Shown here: positions 9,455 to 18,382 of the stretch, one piece after another
Position numbering within the stretch: the first letter of the stretch is position 1
Layout of the letters: each line of letters opens with the position of its first letter
Assembly: GCF_011045125.1 (NCBI RefSeq)
Contig: NZ_JAAKZF010000003.1
Coordinates: 210,321 to 274,320 of the forward strand
Length of the DNA: 64,000 nucleotides
Direction: 5' to 3'
DNA from: Allomesorhizobium camelthorni
GTDB lineage: Bacteria; Pseudomonadota; Alphaproteobacteria; Rhizobiales; Rhizobiaceae
Notes under the pieces: model-generated
The model's database searches: none
Told to the model about the DNA's origin: nothing
What the model saw: only the letters and a program-made list of their open reading frames with translations
Position numbers and translations under genes: made by a program

Positions 9455-10306
9455 TCAATCCTTGCCGGTCTCGACCGGCGTGTCGCTCCGCCCGCCCCAT
9501 TCGGTCCATGACCCGTCATAGAGCTGGTTGTCGGTATGCCCAACCGATTCCAGCGCGAGCGTGATCGCCGCCGCGGTGATGCCCGAACCGCAGGAGGTCA
9601 CCACCGGCTTCGACAGGTCGATGCCGGCATCCTCAAGAACCTCCTTCAACCGATTGACTGGCAAAAGCTTTCCGCTCTCGGAAAGGGTGAGCGCCGGCAC
9701 GCTCTTGGCGCCCGGCATGTGGCCGGACCGCACGCCAGCGCGTGGTTCCGGCTCAACGCCCTGAAAGCGTCCGGCCGGCCGTGCGTCGGCTATCTGGCTC
9801 TCGCCGGTCTTGATGATGCGGCGCATGTCGGCGAGGTCGGCGACGCGCTCCTCGTCGAAATTCGCAAAGAACACGCAGGGCGCGATCTTGGTCCGCTCGG
9901 CTGTGACGGGCCTGCCTTCCGCCTTCCAGCCGTCGAAACCGCCATCCAACACATAGACCTGGAAAACGCCCATGACCCTGAACATCCACCAGACGCGCGG
10001 CGCGGCGAACATGCCTGGACCATCATAGACGACGATGGTGTCGTCGGCCGAGATGCCCATCGAGCCGACATGCTGGGCAAAGACCTCCGGCCGCGGCAGC
10101 GTGTGGGGCAGCGGCGAATCCGGATCTACCACCACATCCTGGTCGAAGAAGATCGCGCCCGGAATATGCGCTGCGTCATATTCGGCCTTGGCGTTTCGCT
10201 TCTGCGCCGGCAGGTACCAGGAGGCGTCGACGATCGACAGGCCGGGTGTGCCGAGCCGCTGCTCCAGCCAGTCAGCGTCGACGATGAAAGGGCTGGTCTC
10301 GGGCAT
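9455..10306 (-). CDS. sseA: 3-mercaptopyruvate sulfurtransferase
   Basis: The 283-residue product is a tandem rhodanese. The N-terminal inactive domain (residues 5-130) contains VDASWYLPAQKRNAKAEY and the C-terminal domain carries the active loop CGSGITAA near residue 235. The loop CGSG[TI] is the signature of mercaptopyruvate rather than thiosulfate sulfurtransferase. It transfers sulfur from 3-mercaptopyruvate to cyanide or thiols. AGGAGCG precedes the ATG. It sits with a GNAT gene downstream and with AlaX and cysteine synthase further along the same strand, a sulfur/amino-acid neighbourhood. Confidence 0.93.
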   Translation of the reverse strand: MPETSPFIVDADWLEQRLGTPGLSIVDASWYLPAQKRNAKAEYDAAHIPGAIFFDQDVVVDPDSPLPHTLPRPEVFAQHVGSMGISADDTIVVYDGPGMFAAPRVWWMFRVMGVFQVYVLDGGFDGWKAEGRPVTAERTKIAPCVFFANFDEERVADLADMRRIIKTGESQIADARPAGRFQGVEPEPRAGVRSGHMPGAKSVPALTLSESGKLLPVNRLKEVLEDAGIDLSKPVVTSCGSGITAAAITLALESVGHTDNQLYDGSWTEWGGRSDTPVETGKD

Positions 10307-10365
10307 TGGCTCGCTCCTGTTCGCGCACCTTAAATATCGCCGCGCGCGCAAAACTCAAACCGCGC

Positions 10366-11109
10366 TCACTGCGCGGGCATCGGCCCGAAGCGGATGCGGA
10401 AGCGGCGGTTTTCGCGGCCCTTCTTCTCGATCTTGCCGATATGGATCTCGCCGACCTCGCCTGTCGAGCGCACATGCGTGCCGCCGCAGGGCTGGCTGTC
10501 GATGACGGCATTCTCGCCGATGCAGACCAGGCGGATCTTTCCGGTCCCGTTCGGCGGGCGCACATTCTTCGATTTGACGAGGCCCGGGTTGGCGGCGAGT
10601 TCCTCGTCGGTGATGAGCCGTGTGAATACGGGATGGTCGGCCGCGACCAGTTCCATCAGGCGCTTCGTCACCTCCTCCTTGGTGAAGCTCGAATCGGGAA
10701 TGTCGAAATCGATGCGGCTGTCGTCCTCGCCGACCGACGCTCCGGTGATCGGGAACGGGCAGATGACTGTCAGAAGATGGCAGGCCGTGTGCATGCGCAT
10801 CAGGAGATGCCGGCGCGTCCAGTCGATGGCAAGCCCGACTTCGTCGCCGGCCTGCGGGACGGCCTGGCCAAGCGCCGGCACATGGATGATCTCGTCCTTG
10901 GTCTCGCCGGTAATCGTCGCCGCGATCGCGATAGCATCGCCGCCATTCAGGCGGAGCAGGCCGGTGTCGCCCGGCTGCCCGCCCGAAGTGGCGTAAAAAA
11001 TTGTCCGGTCGAGGATGATGCCGCCGCGATCGTTGATACCCACGACCTTTGCGCCGGCTTCGCCGAGATAGGCGTCGTCCCTGAACAGGGCTTGCGTCAC
11101 ATGCGCCAT
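10366..11109 (-). CDS. alaX: alanyl-tRNA editing protein AlaX
   Basis: The 247-residue stand-alone editing domain related to the C-terminal part of AlaRS hydrolyses mischarged Ser- or Gly-tRNA(Ala). The zinc ligands are visible: HTACH near residue 105 and the CGGTH motif near residue 210. The start ATG overlaps the cysteine synthase stop by one base (TGATG), so translation is coupled. Length fits the medium AlaX-M type. Confidence 0.93.
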   Translation of the reverse strand: MAHVTQALFRDDAYLGEAGAKVVGINDRGGIILDRTIFYATSGGQPGDTGLLRLNGGDAIAIAATITGETKDEIIHVPALGQAVPQAGDEVGLAIDWTRRHLLMRMHTACHLLTVICPFPITGASVGEDDSRIDFDIPDSSFTKEEVTKRLMELVAADHPVFTRLITDEELAANPGLVKSKNVRPPNGTGKIRLVCIGENAVIDSQPCGGTHVRSTGEVGEIHIGKIEKKGRENRRFRIRFGPMPAQ

Positions 11110-12143
11110 CACGTCACCGCCTCGAAAGGCACGGATATCTGCGGCGCAGCGTCCATCCATTCGGGCACCGGCAGGTTTTTGGTCCGCAGGAAATCGGGAT
11201 TGAACAGCTTCGACTGATAGCGCGTGCCGTAGTCGGCAAGAATGGTCACGATCGTATGGCCCGGCCCGATTTCCCGCGCCAGCCTTATCGCGCCGGCTAT
11301 GTTGATGCCGGTCGAGCCGCCCAGGCAGAGCCCCTCCTCCTGCACCAGGTCGAAGACGATCGGCAGCGCCTCCTCGTCCGGCACCTGGAAGGAGAAATCG
11401 GGCGAAAAGCTCTCGAGATTGGCGGTGATGCGGCCCTGGCCGATGCCCTCGGTGATCGAGCTTCCCTCGGCCTTCAGTACGCCCTCTGTGTAGAAGCTGT
11501 AGAGCGCAGCGCCCAGCGGATCGGCGAGCGCGATTTTCACGCCGCTCTTGCGCTCCTTCAGGCCGATTGCAACGCCGGCCAGCGTGCCGCCCGTGCCGAC
11601 GGCCGAAACGAAGCCGTCGACCTTGCCGTCGGTCTGCTCCCAGATTTCCCGCGCGGTGGTGCGGAGATGGCCGTCGCGGTTGGCGATATTGTCGAACTGG
11701 TTGGCCCAGATCGCCCCGTTCGGCTCGGTCCTGGCAAGCTGCTCGGCCAGTCGACCCGACACTTTCACGTAATTGTTCGGGTTCTTGTACGGCACCGCCG
11801 GCACTTCGATCAGTTCCGCGCCGAGCACCCTCAGCGCATCCTTCTTTTCCTGGCTCTGGGTGTCGGGAATGACGATCACGGTGCGATAGCCGAGCGCCTT
11901 GGCGACCACGGTCAGGCCGATGCCGGTGTTGCCGGCCGTGCCCTCGACGATGACGCCGCCGGGCTTCAGCAGCCCCTTCTCCTCGGCGTCGCGGATGATG
12001 AACAGGCCGGCGCGATCCTTGACCGACTGGCCCGGATTCATGAACTCGGCCTTGCCGAGGATCTCGCATCCGGTCTCTTCCGAGGCGCGCTTGAGGCGGA
12101 TCAGCGGCGTGTTGCCGATGGCGTCGATCACCGAACGATGCAT
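11109..12143 (-). CDS. cysK: cysteine synthase (PLP-dependent)
   Basis: The 344-residue product condenses O-acetylserine with sulfide to cysteine. The PLP lysine is in NPGQSVKDRAG near residue 42. The substrate loop is EGTAGNTGIG and the phosphate-binding loop is VGTGGTLAG. A longer C-terminus and the LFNPDFL stretch resemble the rhizobial cysteine synthase A subgroup, which can be close to cystathionine beta-synthase-type enzymes, so exact substrate preference is inferred. AAGGAAA precedes the ATG. It is coupled to alaX. Confidence 0.9.
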   Translation of the reverse strand: MHRSVIDAIGNTPLIRLKRASEETGCEILGKAEFMNPGQSVKDRAGLFIIRDAEEKGLLKPGGVIVEGTAGNTGIGLTVVAKALGYRTVIVIPDTQSQEKKDALRVLGAELIEVPAVPYKNPNNYVKVSGRLAEQLARTEPNGAIWANQFDNIANRDGHLRTTAREIWEQTDGKVDGFVSAVGTGGTLAGVAIGLKERKSGVKIALADPLGAALYSFYTEGVLKAEGSSITEGIGQGRITANLESFSPDFSFQVPDEEALPIVFDLVQEEGLCLGGSTGINIAGAIRLAREIGPGHTIVTILADYGTRYQSKLFNPDFLRTKNLPVPEWMDAAPQISVPFEAVT

Positions 12144-12439
12144 GGGAATTTTCCTTGTGCGATTGCCGTGGAACCCTAGAAATGTGGCGCGGGCGTTTCA
12201 AGGCAGGAAATTGCCTGGACCGCCCGCATTTTCTACCTGGCGTCCTTTGCCTGGGCTGAAAAGTAGTTCGATTGTTTGCCGGCGACATGAGAACCACAGC
12301 GATTTTGCGCGTCTTCGCCACCCGCATTGCGAGCGCTTTCTCCACGGCAGACCACGACGCAGTGTCCGGATTCCACGCTTTTCTTTCCCACCAGCGGCGG
12401 TTAGGTATCATCCCGATGCGGTCGATGGATTCTTGAAGT

Positions 12440-13258
12440 ATGGCATTGTACAGGGCTGCCCCGGCAGACGGCGTTGCGTGGATCACCGGCGCCAGCACGG
12501 GCATCGGACGCTCGCTGGCGCGCGACCTGGCCGCCGAAGGCTACACGGTCGCGGTGACTGCGCGTGACGAGGAGCGGCTCGCCACCCTTGTTCAGGAGAC
12601 GCAAGGCCTGCCCGGCCGCATCGTGTCCTTTCCCTGCGACGTCACCGACGAGGCCGCCATGGACAGGACCGTCTCGGCGATCGAGCGGGAGGCCGGCGCG
12701 ATCGTGCTGGCCGTCTTCAACGCCGGCGGCTATTTCCCGACACGCGGCGAACGCCTCGACGTTCTGAACATATTGAAGACCTACGAGATCAACTTCTTCG
12801 GCGTCATCTATGGCATGGTGCCCGTGGTCGACCGTATGCGCAGCCGCGGCGGCGGCCAGGTCGTGCTGGTCGGCTCGGCCTCATCTTATTTCGGCTGGCC
12901 GTCCGCGGCTTCCTATGGTTCGTCAAAGGCTGCGCTGAACAATTTCGCCGAAGCGATCAAGCACGATTTCGACAAGATCAACATTCGCTTGCAGATAATG
13001 AATCTCGGATTCGTCGCCACCCCGCTGACGGAACGGGCCCAGTTCGCCATGCCGGCGCTGATGAAGGTCGAGGACTGCTCGAAGCGCATGGCGCAGGCGA
13101 TCAGGACCGGCGGCTTCGAGCCGAATTTCCCGCGCCGCCTGACCTGGCTCCTCAAGATCGTGCGAATCCTGCCCTTTCGGCTGCGCTACAGGCTCATCCA
13201 TCGGGTGGCCCGCTGGGAAGAGCGCCCTCTGGCCCCCGCCCGCCGGCGCAAGGCTTAG
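12440..13258 (+). CDS. SDR family NAD(P)-dependent oxidoreductase
   Basis: The 272-residue classical short-chain dehydrogenase has cofactor motif TGASTGIG at residues 16-23, NAGG near 95, catalytic Ser in GSAS and the catalytic YxxxK in SYGSSKAAL near 160-165. The C-terminal tail is basic with one hydrophobic stretch (LKIVRILPFRLRY), which may hold it to the membrane. Substrate unknown. The gene stands alone, with about 300 bases before it that show no other gene. Confidence 0.9.
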   Translation: MALYRAAPADGVAWITGASTGIGRSLARDLAAEGYTVAVTARDEERLATLVQETQGLPGRIVSFPCDVTDEAAMDRTVSAIEREAGAIVLAVFNAGGYFPTRGERLDVLNILKTYEINFFGVIYGMVPVVDRMRSRGGGQVVLVGSASSYFGWPSAASYGSSKAALNNFAEAIKHDFDKINIRLQIMNLGFVATPLTERAQFAMPALMKVEDCSKRMAQAIRTGGFEPNFPRRLTWLLKIVRILPFRLRYRLIHRVARWEERPLAPARRRKA

Positions 13259-13265
13259 ACTTGCT

Positions 13266-13292
13266 GCGGGCGCTGACGGCCGCAGCGCCCGC
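13266..13292 (+). terminator. hairpin after the SDR gene
   Basis: A 9-bp perfect stem (13266-13274 with 13284-13292) lies 8 bases past the stop. It lacks a T run, so it is at best a Rho-assisted or weak terminator. Confidence 0.4.
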
Positions 13293-13334
13293 TTCAGACC
13301 AGGATATTTTTCCGCCAAGGCCGATCAACGGAAA

Positions 13335-13517
13335 CTAGCGGTGCTGAGGAAACGGCAGGATCTTTGCCGCGCTTCGGCGCGAACATTCCTCCGCAACCAT
13401 CGCTTCGATCAGAAGGCCCAGCGCTTCCCGCGACTGGACGCTCAACCGATCATTGCCTTGAAGTAGGTCGAATGCGCGCTCAAGATATCGGCGCGCGCCA
13501 GCAAAATCCGATCGCAC
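13335..13517 (-). CDS. small hypothetical protein
   Basis: The 60-residue basic, helical protein (contains YLERAFDLLQGNDRLSVQSREAL) ends in ILPFPQHR. The GTG at 13517 is preferred because GGGAGGAAAAC stands directly before it; an in-frame TTG at 13556 would give 73 residues. No known domain is seen, but the good ribosome site and typical codon use argue for a real gene. Confidence 0.55.
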   Translation of the reverse strand: MRSDFAGARRYLERAFDLLQGNDRLSVQSREALGLLIEAMVAEECSRRSAAKILPFPQHR

Positions 13518-13716
13518 GTTTTCCTCCCACGAGGCCCCCCGCGCAAGACTTAGCAAGGGCCCGGTTCCTTAAGGAAATGCTGACGACGGTTGTTGGATTT
13601 TATGCATTGGCCGGTTTTGCGGGCCGATAGTACGCTTCCGACAGGCGCGGCACGCGCAGGCCGAGCGGCCGGCGAACGGCTTCAACCGCCACGGGATTAT
13701 TTCCGGTTGATGATGC

Positions 13717-13801
13717 TGGTGCGGACGCCGGGGATCGAACCCGGACGGGAGTTCCCGAGGGATTTTAAGTCCCTTGCGTCTACCAGTTCCGCCACGTCCG
13801 C
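13717..13801 (-). tRNA. tRNA-Leu (anticodon TAA)
   Basis: On the minus strand the 85-base unit folds as a leucine tRNA. The 7-bp acceptor GCGGACG pairs with CGTCCGC, followed by A and an encoded CCA. The D-arm has GGTAGAC, the anticodon stem is GGGAC with loop CTTAAAA giving anticodon TAA, and the long variable arm (CTCGGGAACTCCCG region) is typical of Leu. The T-arm GGTTCGATCCC is complete. Confidence 0.96.
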
Positions 13802-13813
13802 TTGATTCAGTGC

Positions 13814-14806
13814 CTAAAGGAGCGCCCTGCCGGGAGCAAGGGCAAACGCCCTGTCGGCCATCCGCCTGATGAAGGCGATGACCCGCCCGGTCTCGGCATA
13901 TTGCGGCATGTGGCCCATGCCCTCGACCATTTCAATCTCCAACCCATCGATCCTGCCGCGCATGGAACACCCCTGCATTTCGGGATCGAGCACCTGGTCG
14001 GCGGTTCCGAACATCAGGCCCGCCGGCATGCTGATTTCGCCGTAGCGCTTCTGGATCTCGCGCAAATCCTGTTCCATCGCGACGAAATCGGTGCAGGTCG
14101 CATAAAAATGGCTGGGCCGCAGGCCGATCATGCCGCCGCCCTCGGTCATGTAGTCTGCCGGCACGGATTGCGGGCCGAAGATGAAGGCCAGCGTCTGCGG
14201 CGCATATTTCAAAGCCGCCGGCACGGCGACGGTGTGCGCGACGATCATCCGCTTCATCCGCGAGCGTATGTAGAGCGGCTGGAAGGCCGGCGGCACGGTT
14301 TCATAGGCATGGGTCAGCGGCGAAAGCAGCGCCAGGCCGGAAATCAGGTCGGGATGCCTGAGCGCGAGCGCCAGCGCCACGGCGCCGCCGAGCGAATGGC
14401 CGACGACCAGCGGCTTTTCCAGGCCGAGCGCCTCGATGAAGCGGGCGATCACATCCGCCTGCTCGTTAAGCCACCCCGTGGCGCCCGGAGCGCGGGTCGA
14501 ATAGCCGGAACCCGGCCGGTCAACCGCGATGAGCCGGTAGTCGGGGCCGAGCGCGGCAAACAGCGGCTGGCGGAACTGGTGAAGCTGCGCGCCGAGCCCG
14601 TGCAAAAAGAGGATCGGCCGCCCCTCGCCCGCCTCGACGTAATGCAACCGGTTGCCGCCGATTTCGACAAACTTTCCCGTAGGCGGAACGGTTCGCTCCG
14701 CGTTGCGCGCGATCCTCTGCGTGGCGATGACGAGGTAGAGCACATAGGCGACAGCCAGCGCTACGGCGGCCAGCGCCAGATAAAGGACAAGCCAAAGCAC
14801 CGTCAT
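13814..14806 (-). CDS. alpha/beta hydrolase, membrane-anchored
   Basis: The 330-residue product has an N-terminal transmembrane segment (residues 3-25) that anchors the enzyme. The oxyanion HG motif is FLHGLG near residue 68, the nucleophile elbow is VVGHSLGGAVA with Ser near residue 135, and a late Asp and His lie in GTADQV and EGMGHMPQ. This is the fold of lipases and esterases; substrate unknown. The ATG at 14806 was chosen so that the membrane segment starts the protein. The tRNA-Leu gene follows 12 bases after its stop. Confidence 0.85.
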   Translation of the reverse strand: MTVLWLVLYLALAAVALAVAYVLYLVIATQRIARNAERTVPPTGKFVEIGGNRLHYVEAGEGRPILFLHGLGAQLHQFRQPLFAALGPDYRLIAVDRPGSGYSTRAPGATGWLNEQADVIARFIEALGLEKPLVVGHSLGGAVALALALRHPDLISGLALLSPLTHAYETVPPAFQPLYIRSRMKRMIVAHTVAVPAALKYAPQTLAFIFGPQSVPADYMTEGGGMIGLRPSHFYATCTDFVAMEQDLREIQKRYGEISMPAGLMFGTADQVLDPEMQGCSMRGRIDGLEIEMVEGMGHMPQYAETGRVIAFIRRMADRAFALAPGRALL

Positions 14807-14863
14807 TCCAGCCCCGTACCGGTTGCCGCCCGATTCTTTAGCGGTCCGCCGAGGCCGGGACAA

Positions 14864-14978
14864 TCAGGTGTACGATTCGCCCCAACGCTTCAGCGCCAGA
14901 AGCACCGGCCCAAGCTCCTGCCCTTTTCGGTCAGCACATATTCGATGCGCGCCGGATGGCTGGCATAGGCGCGCGGAC
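14864..14978 (-). pseudogene. remnant of an HxlR-type regulator (C-terminal ~38 residues, frameshifted)
   Basis: The minus strand reads AYASHPARIEYVLTEKG in one frame and then QELGPVLLALKRWGE in the next. Together these match the winged-helix end of HxlR regulators (pattern PPRVEYELTxKGxxLxPVLxALxxWG). A one-base loss in the AAAAGGGC tract separates the frames. The N-terminal two thirds are absent: the remnant abuts the stop of the flavin oxidase gene at 14983. Confidence 0.75.
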
Positions 14979-14982
14979 CGCC

Positions 14983-15906
14983 TCAGCCTGCCTTGCGCCA
15001 GGCGCCGGTCCGCTTGGTGAATGGCGAGTAGTCGACGAACGACCACTTTAGCGGCGTCGCCGCCCGGCGACGCCAGCCGCGCGCTACGTGGAAACGCCAC
15101 ATGCGCTCGGCGCCTTCGATCATCCGGCCGGCCTCGCCGCTCCAGTCGACCTCGGCAACGCCCTGCAATTGCAGCAGGTCGCCGCGCTCGAAGTCGATGA
15201 ACAGCAGTCCGGCGCGGGGCTCGCCCAAAAGATTGCCAAGCGTGTTGAAATAGCGGTTGCCGCGAAAATCCGGGATCGTAAGCACATCGCCCGAGACATC
15301 GACGAAGCCCGGCCTGCCGCCGCGATGCGATATGTCCGGACCGCCGGCAGCACCCGCTTCGGGCCGCGAGCGCGAGGCGACGAAGAATGTATCGGCCCGC
15401 GCGATCATCGCCCGCGCCTCGCCGTCGAGGCCGGAAAGCGGCTCCGTGTCGGCTGGCCAGCGGTCCGCGACCTCGACCGCCCGGCCCTGTATATATTGCG
15501 GGCAATTGCCGAAACTCTGGCTCACTGAGACCGTCAGCCCGCCTGAATCCATTTCCGCGATGCTGCCATTGGCGCGGTTGCGCCGGCGCGTCGACAGGTC
15601 GATGCCCAGGATCGCGATGTCGCGTCCAGCCGCAAAGCCGCCGGCCGCGGGATCCCGGCCGTCCGGCAACGCGTCGATGCGCAGCGTCACCGGATCGGGC
15701 GAATGGGCAAAGCCCGGCGCGCCGGTCAGCATCGTCGCCAGCGGCCATCCCTCCTTGTCCGCCACGCCGGCGAACAAATAGGGCAGCAGTTCGAAGAAGC
15801 TGCGGTGCTGGTCGGGCATGAAGCCGCGAATGCCGCCGCCGCCCGCGCCGACACCGGCCAGCGCCTGGGCGGCGAGTTCGTCCGGATGGAAGGGCGAGCG
15901 GTCCAT
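14983..15906 (-). CDS. pyridoxamine 5'-phosphate oxidase-related flavin-binding protein
   Basis: The 307-residue product has a split-barrel FMN-binding domain like pyridoxine phosphate oxidases, seen in the paired strands GFVDVSGDVLTIPDFRGNRYFNTLGNLL and AGLLFIDFERGD in the second half. The first half holds a related strand pattern (GAPGFAHSPDPVTLRID), so it may be a two-lobed barrel of the type found next to ferredoxin-like or GST genes. The start at ATG 15906 lies 7 bases after the GST stop, so the two form an operon. Confidence 0.82.
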   Translation of the reverse strand: MDRSPFHPDELAAQALAGVGAGGGGIRGFMPDQHRSFFELLPYLFAGVADKEGWPLATMLTGAPGFAHSPDPVTLRIDALPDGRDPAAGGFAAGRDIAILGIDLSTRRRNRANGSIAEMDSGGLTVSVSQSFGNCPQYIQGRAVEVADRWPADTEPLSGLDGEARAMIARADTFFVASRSRPEAGAAGGPDISHRGGRPGFVDVSGDVLTIPDFRGNRYFNTLGNLLGEPRAGLLFIDFERGDLLQLQGVAEVDWSGEAGRMIEGAERMWRFHVARGWRRRAATPLKWSFVDYSPFTKRTGAWRKAG

Positions 15907-15913
15907 ATCGGCC

Positions 15914-16537
15914 TCACGCGACCTGCAGGATAGGCGAAGCCGGCAGCGGCTTGAAATTCGGCAGCGCCTCGACCCGGCGCAGCCATTCGCGAACCGCCGG
16001 ATAGGGATCCAGCATGATGCCGCCTTCCGGCGCGTGCGCGACATAGGAATAGCAGGCGAGGTCGGCGATCGTCGGATGCTCCGCCGCCAGCCATTTGCGG
16101 CCGGCGAGATGGTTCTCCATGAATGTCAGCACGCGCGCGCCGATCGCATGGCACGCTTCCCGGTCGCCGGGCGCGCCGAACAGCGCCATCACCCGCGCTG
16201 CCGCCGGGCCGTAGCGCAATTCGCCGGCCGCGATTGACAGCCAGCGCTGCACCTGTGCCGCGGCTACAGGTTCGTCGGGCAGCCAATTGCTCTCCGGCGC
16301 GTAGCGCCTGGCCAGATAGACCAGCATGGCGTTGCTGTCGCACAGCACCAGATCGCCATCCTCGAGCACCGGGATCTGGCCGAGCGGATTGAGCTTCAGG
16401 AAGGTTTCGGTGCGGCGCACGTCTGCCGGCGCCGGCGCGAAGCGGAAAGGCAGGCCGAGCATCAGAAGCATCAGTTCGACGCGGTGCGTATGGCCGGACA
16501 GTTCGATGCCGTGGAGGGTGATTGCAGGTTGGCTCAT
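15914..16537 (-). CDS. glutathione S-transferase family protein
   Basis: The 207-residue product has a thioredoxin-like N-terminal domain with the glutathione cis-Pro in GQIPVLEDGDLVL and the SNAMLVYLARRY helix. The all-helical C-terminal domain begins at about residue 88 and contains TIADLACYSYVAHAPEGG. AGGAGA precedes the ATG. It is first in an operon with the flavin oxidase and divergent from a LysR regulator. Confidence 0.92.
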   Translation of the reverse strand: MSQPAITLHGIELSGHTHRVELMLLMLGLPFRFAPAPADVRRTETFLKLNPLGQIPVLEDGDLVLCDSNAMLVYLARRYAPESNWLPDEPVAAAQVQRWLSIAAGELRYGPAAARVMALFGAPGDREACHAIGARVLTFMENHLAGRKWLAAEHPTIADLACYSYVAHAPEGGIMLDPYPAVREWLRRVEALPNFKPLPASPILQVA

Positions 16538-16633
16538 GGGCGGTCTCCTTCGTTCGCGCCCACTCTATCCTTGCCGCTTCCGGCATCAATCTGGTATCTG
16601 CGAAAGTCAGAATTTCAGATTTCGGAACAATCC

Positions 16634-17542
16634 ATGGACCGGCTGGACGAGCTTGCGATCTTCGTCGCGGTCATCGACGGCGGCAGCCTGGCAGTCGCCG
16701 CGCGCCGGCTGCGCCGTTCACCGCCGGCGGTGAGCCGCGCGCTGGCCGCACTGGAGGACCGTGCCGGCGCGCGCCTCGTCGAGCGCACGACGCGCCGCCT
16801 GTCGCCGACCGAAGCAGGCCGCGTGCTTGCCGAGCGCGCCCGCCTTCTGCTCGCCGATTATGACCGCATGCTGTCGGGCATCGCCGGCACGCCGCTTCGC
16901 GGCCTGCTGCGGGTCACCGCCCCGGTACAGTTCGGCCGCCGCCACGTCGCCCCGGTGGTCACGTCATTCCTCGACGCATTTTCCGAGATCCAGGTCGAGC
17001 TCGTCCTCAACGACCGCAATCTCGACCTGATCGAGGAAGGCCTCGATATTGCGATCCGCATCGGCCCGTTGTCGGATTCGGCGCTTCTGGTGCGGCGGGT
17101 CGGCGAGGTCCGACGGGTGGTCGTCGCCAGCCCCGACTACGTGGCAAGGCTCGGCGCGCCGCAAAGGCCGGCAGATCTCGCCCGCCATGACTCGATCTTC
17201 AATTCACTGCGGTCGGGCGCGCAGGAATGGCGCTTCGGCCCGACGGCGCGCGGCCCAGTGGTGAGGCTATCGCCGCGGCTGCTGGTCAATGATGTGGAAT
17301 CGCAGCTTTTGGCAGCCAGGGCCGGCCGCGGTATCGCCCGCTTCCTGTCCTACCAGGTCGCCGACGATCTGGCGGCGGGTTCGCTGATGCGCCTGCTCGC
17401 CGAGTTCGAGCCGCCGCCTTTGCCCGTGCAACTCGTCGCGCGCAGCGGCCCGCATATGCCGGCGAAGGTCCGGGCGTTTCTCGACCATGCCGCCGCCGCT
17501 TTCCAGGAGCTGGCGGTCATCCGGCCGTCGGCCGTCAAATGA
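16634..17542 (+). CDS. LysR family transcriptional regulator
   Basis: The 302-residue product has an N-terminal winged HTH (FVAVIDGGSLAVAARRL, then SPPAVSRALAALE) and an effector-binding domain beginning RGLLRVTAPVQFGRRHVAPVV. The ATG at 16634 gives the usual MDRLDELAIF start; longer in-frame starts overlap the GST promoter. It is divergent from the GST-flavin oxidase operon (96 bases between starts) and is its likely regulator. Confidence 0.93.
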   Translation: MDRLDELAIFVAVIDGGSLAVAARRLRRSPPAVSRALAALEDRAGARLVERTTRRLSPTEAGRVLAERARLLLADYDRMLSGIAGTPLRGLLRVTAPVQFGRRHVAPVVTSFLDAFSEIQVELVLNDRNLDLIEEGLDIAIRIGPLSDSALLVRRVGEVRRVVVASPDYVARLGAPQRPADLARHDSIFNSLRSGAQEWRFGPTARGPVVRLSPRLLVNDVESQLLAARAGRGIARFLSYQVADDLAAGSLMRLLAEFEPPPLPVQLVARSGPHMPAKVRAFLDHAAAAFQELAVIRPSAVK

Positions 17543-17549
17543 TGCAAAA

Positions 17550-17573
17550 CGGGCGGCTCTGAGGAACCGCCCG
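17550..17573. terminator. hairpin between convergent LysR and wrbA genes
   Basis: A 7-bp stem CGGGCGG with CCGCCCG (17550-17556 and 17567-17573) and a 10-base loop is flanked by AAAA on the left. It sits between stops at 17542 and 17599. Confidence 0.45.
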
Positions 17574-17598
17574 CAAATCATTCATCCGGCTGAAAAAA

Positions 17599-18198
17599 TC
17601 AGCCGTGCAGCCTGGCCGCGATCTCGGCGACGCGCTTGCCCTGGAATTTCGCTCCTTCCAGCTCTTGCGCCGAGGGCTGGCGCGAGCCGTCGCTGTCGGA
17701 AGTCGTCGTCATGCCGTAGGGCGAGCCGCCGCGCACCACGTCGTTGCCCGACTGGCCCTGATAGGCATAGGACAGCGGCACGATGATCATGCCGTGGTGT
17801 TGCAGCGAGGCCTGCGCCGTCAGGATGGCGAGTTCGGCGCCGCCATGCTGGGTGGCGGTCGAAGACATCACGGAAGCGACCTTGTTGACCAGCGCGCCCT
17901 TGATCCAGAGCGGACCGGTCTGGTCGAGGAAATTCTTCATCTGCGCCGACATCGCGCCGTAGCGCGTGGAGATGCCGAGGACGATCGCGTCGTAATCGGC
18001 GAGTTCCAGCGGGTCGGCGATCGGCGCTTCCTGGTCGAGCTTGTAGTAGGCCGCCTTGGCCACCGCCTCGGGGACCAGTTCCGGCGCCCGCTTGATCGTC
18101 ACATTTGCGCCGGCTTCGCGCGCGCCCTCGGCCGCCGCCTTCGCCATCTGCTCCATGTGGCCCCAGCTCGAGTAATAGAGCACCAGTACCTTCGCCAT
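17599..18198 (-). CDS. wrbA: NAD(P)H:quinone oxidoreductase, WrbA type
   Basis: The 199-residue flavodoxin-like protein carries out two-electron quinone reduction with FMN. The FMN-binding loop is the [12 protein letters not shown] segment near residue 9. Family marks are [21 protein letters not shown] and [15 protein letters not shown]-type spacing (CGGAG) precedes the ATG at 18198. The neighbouring divergent gene is 184 bases away. Confidence 0.95.
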   Translation of the reverse strand: MAKVLVLYYSSWGHMEQMAKAAAEGAREAGANVTIKRAPELVPEAVAKAAYYKLDQEAPIADPLELADYDAIVLGISTRYGAMSAQMKNFLDQTGPLWIKGALVNKVASVMSSTATQHGGAELAILTAQASLQHHGMIIVPLSYAYQGQSGNDVVRGGSPYGMTTTSDSDGSRQPSAQELEGAKFQGKRVAEIAARLHG

Positions 18199-18382
18199 CG
18201 CAATTCTCCGTGGTTTTGAAAATTTCAACCGGCGCTCTGACGAGCGCGGCCACAACCACGTAATGGCGCGTTCGTTCATTGGAAACGTCACTAATGCCGA
18301 CAGATCGTTCACAGTTCCGTACCCATTGCCGAGTTTGCGTGACGCCTGTATCTGCAGGTTGTCCCTTCCCGGAGAGCACCCG

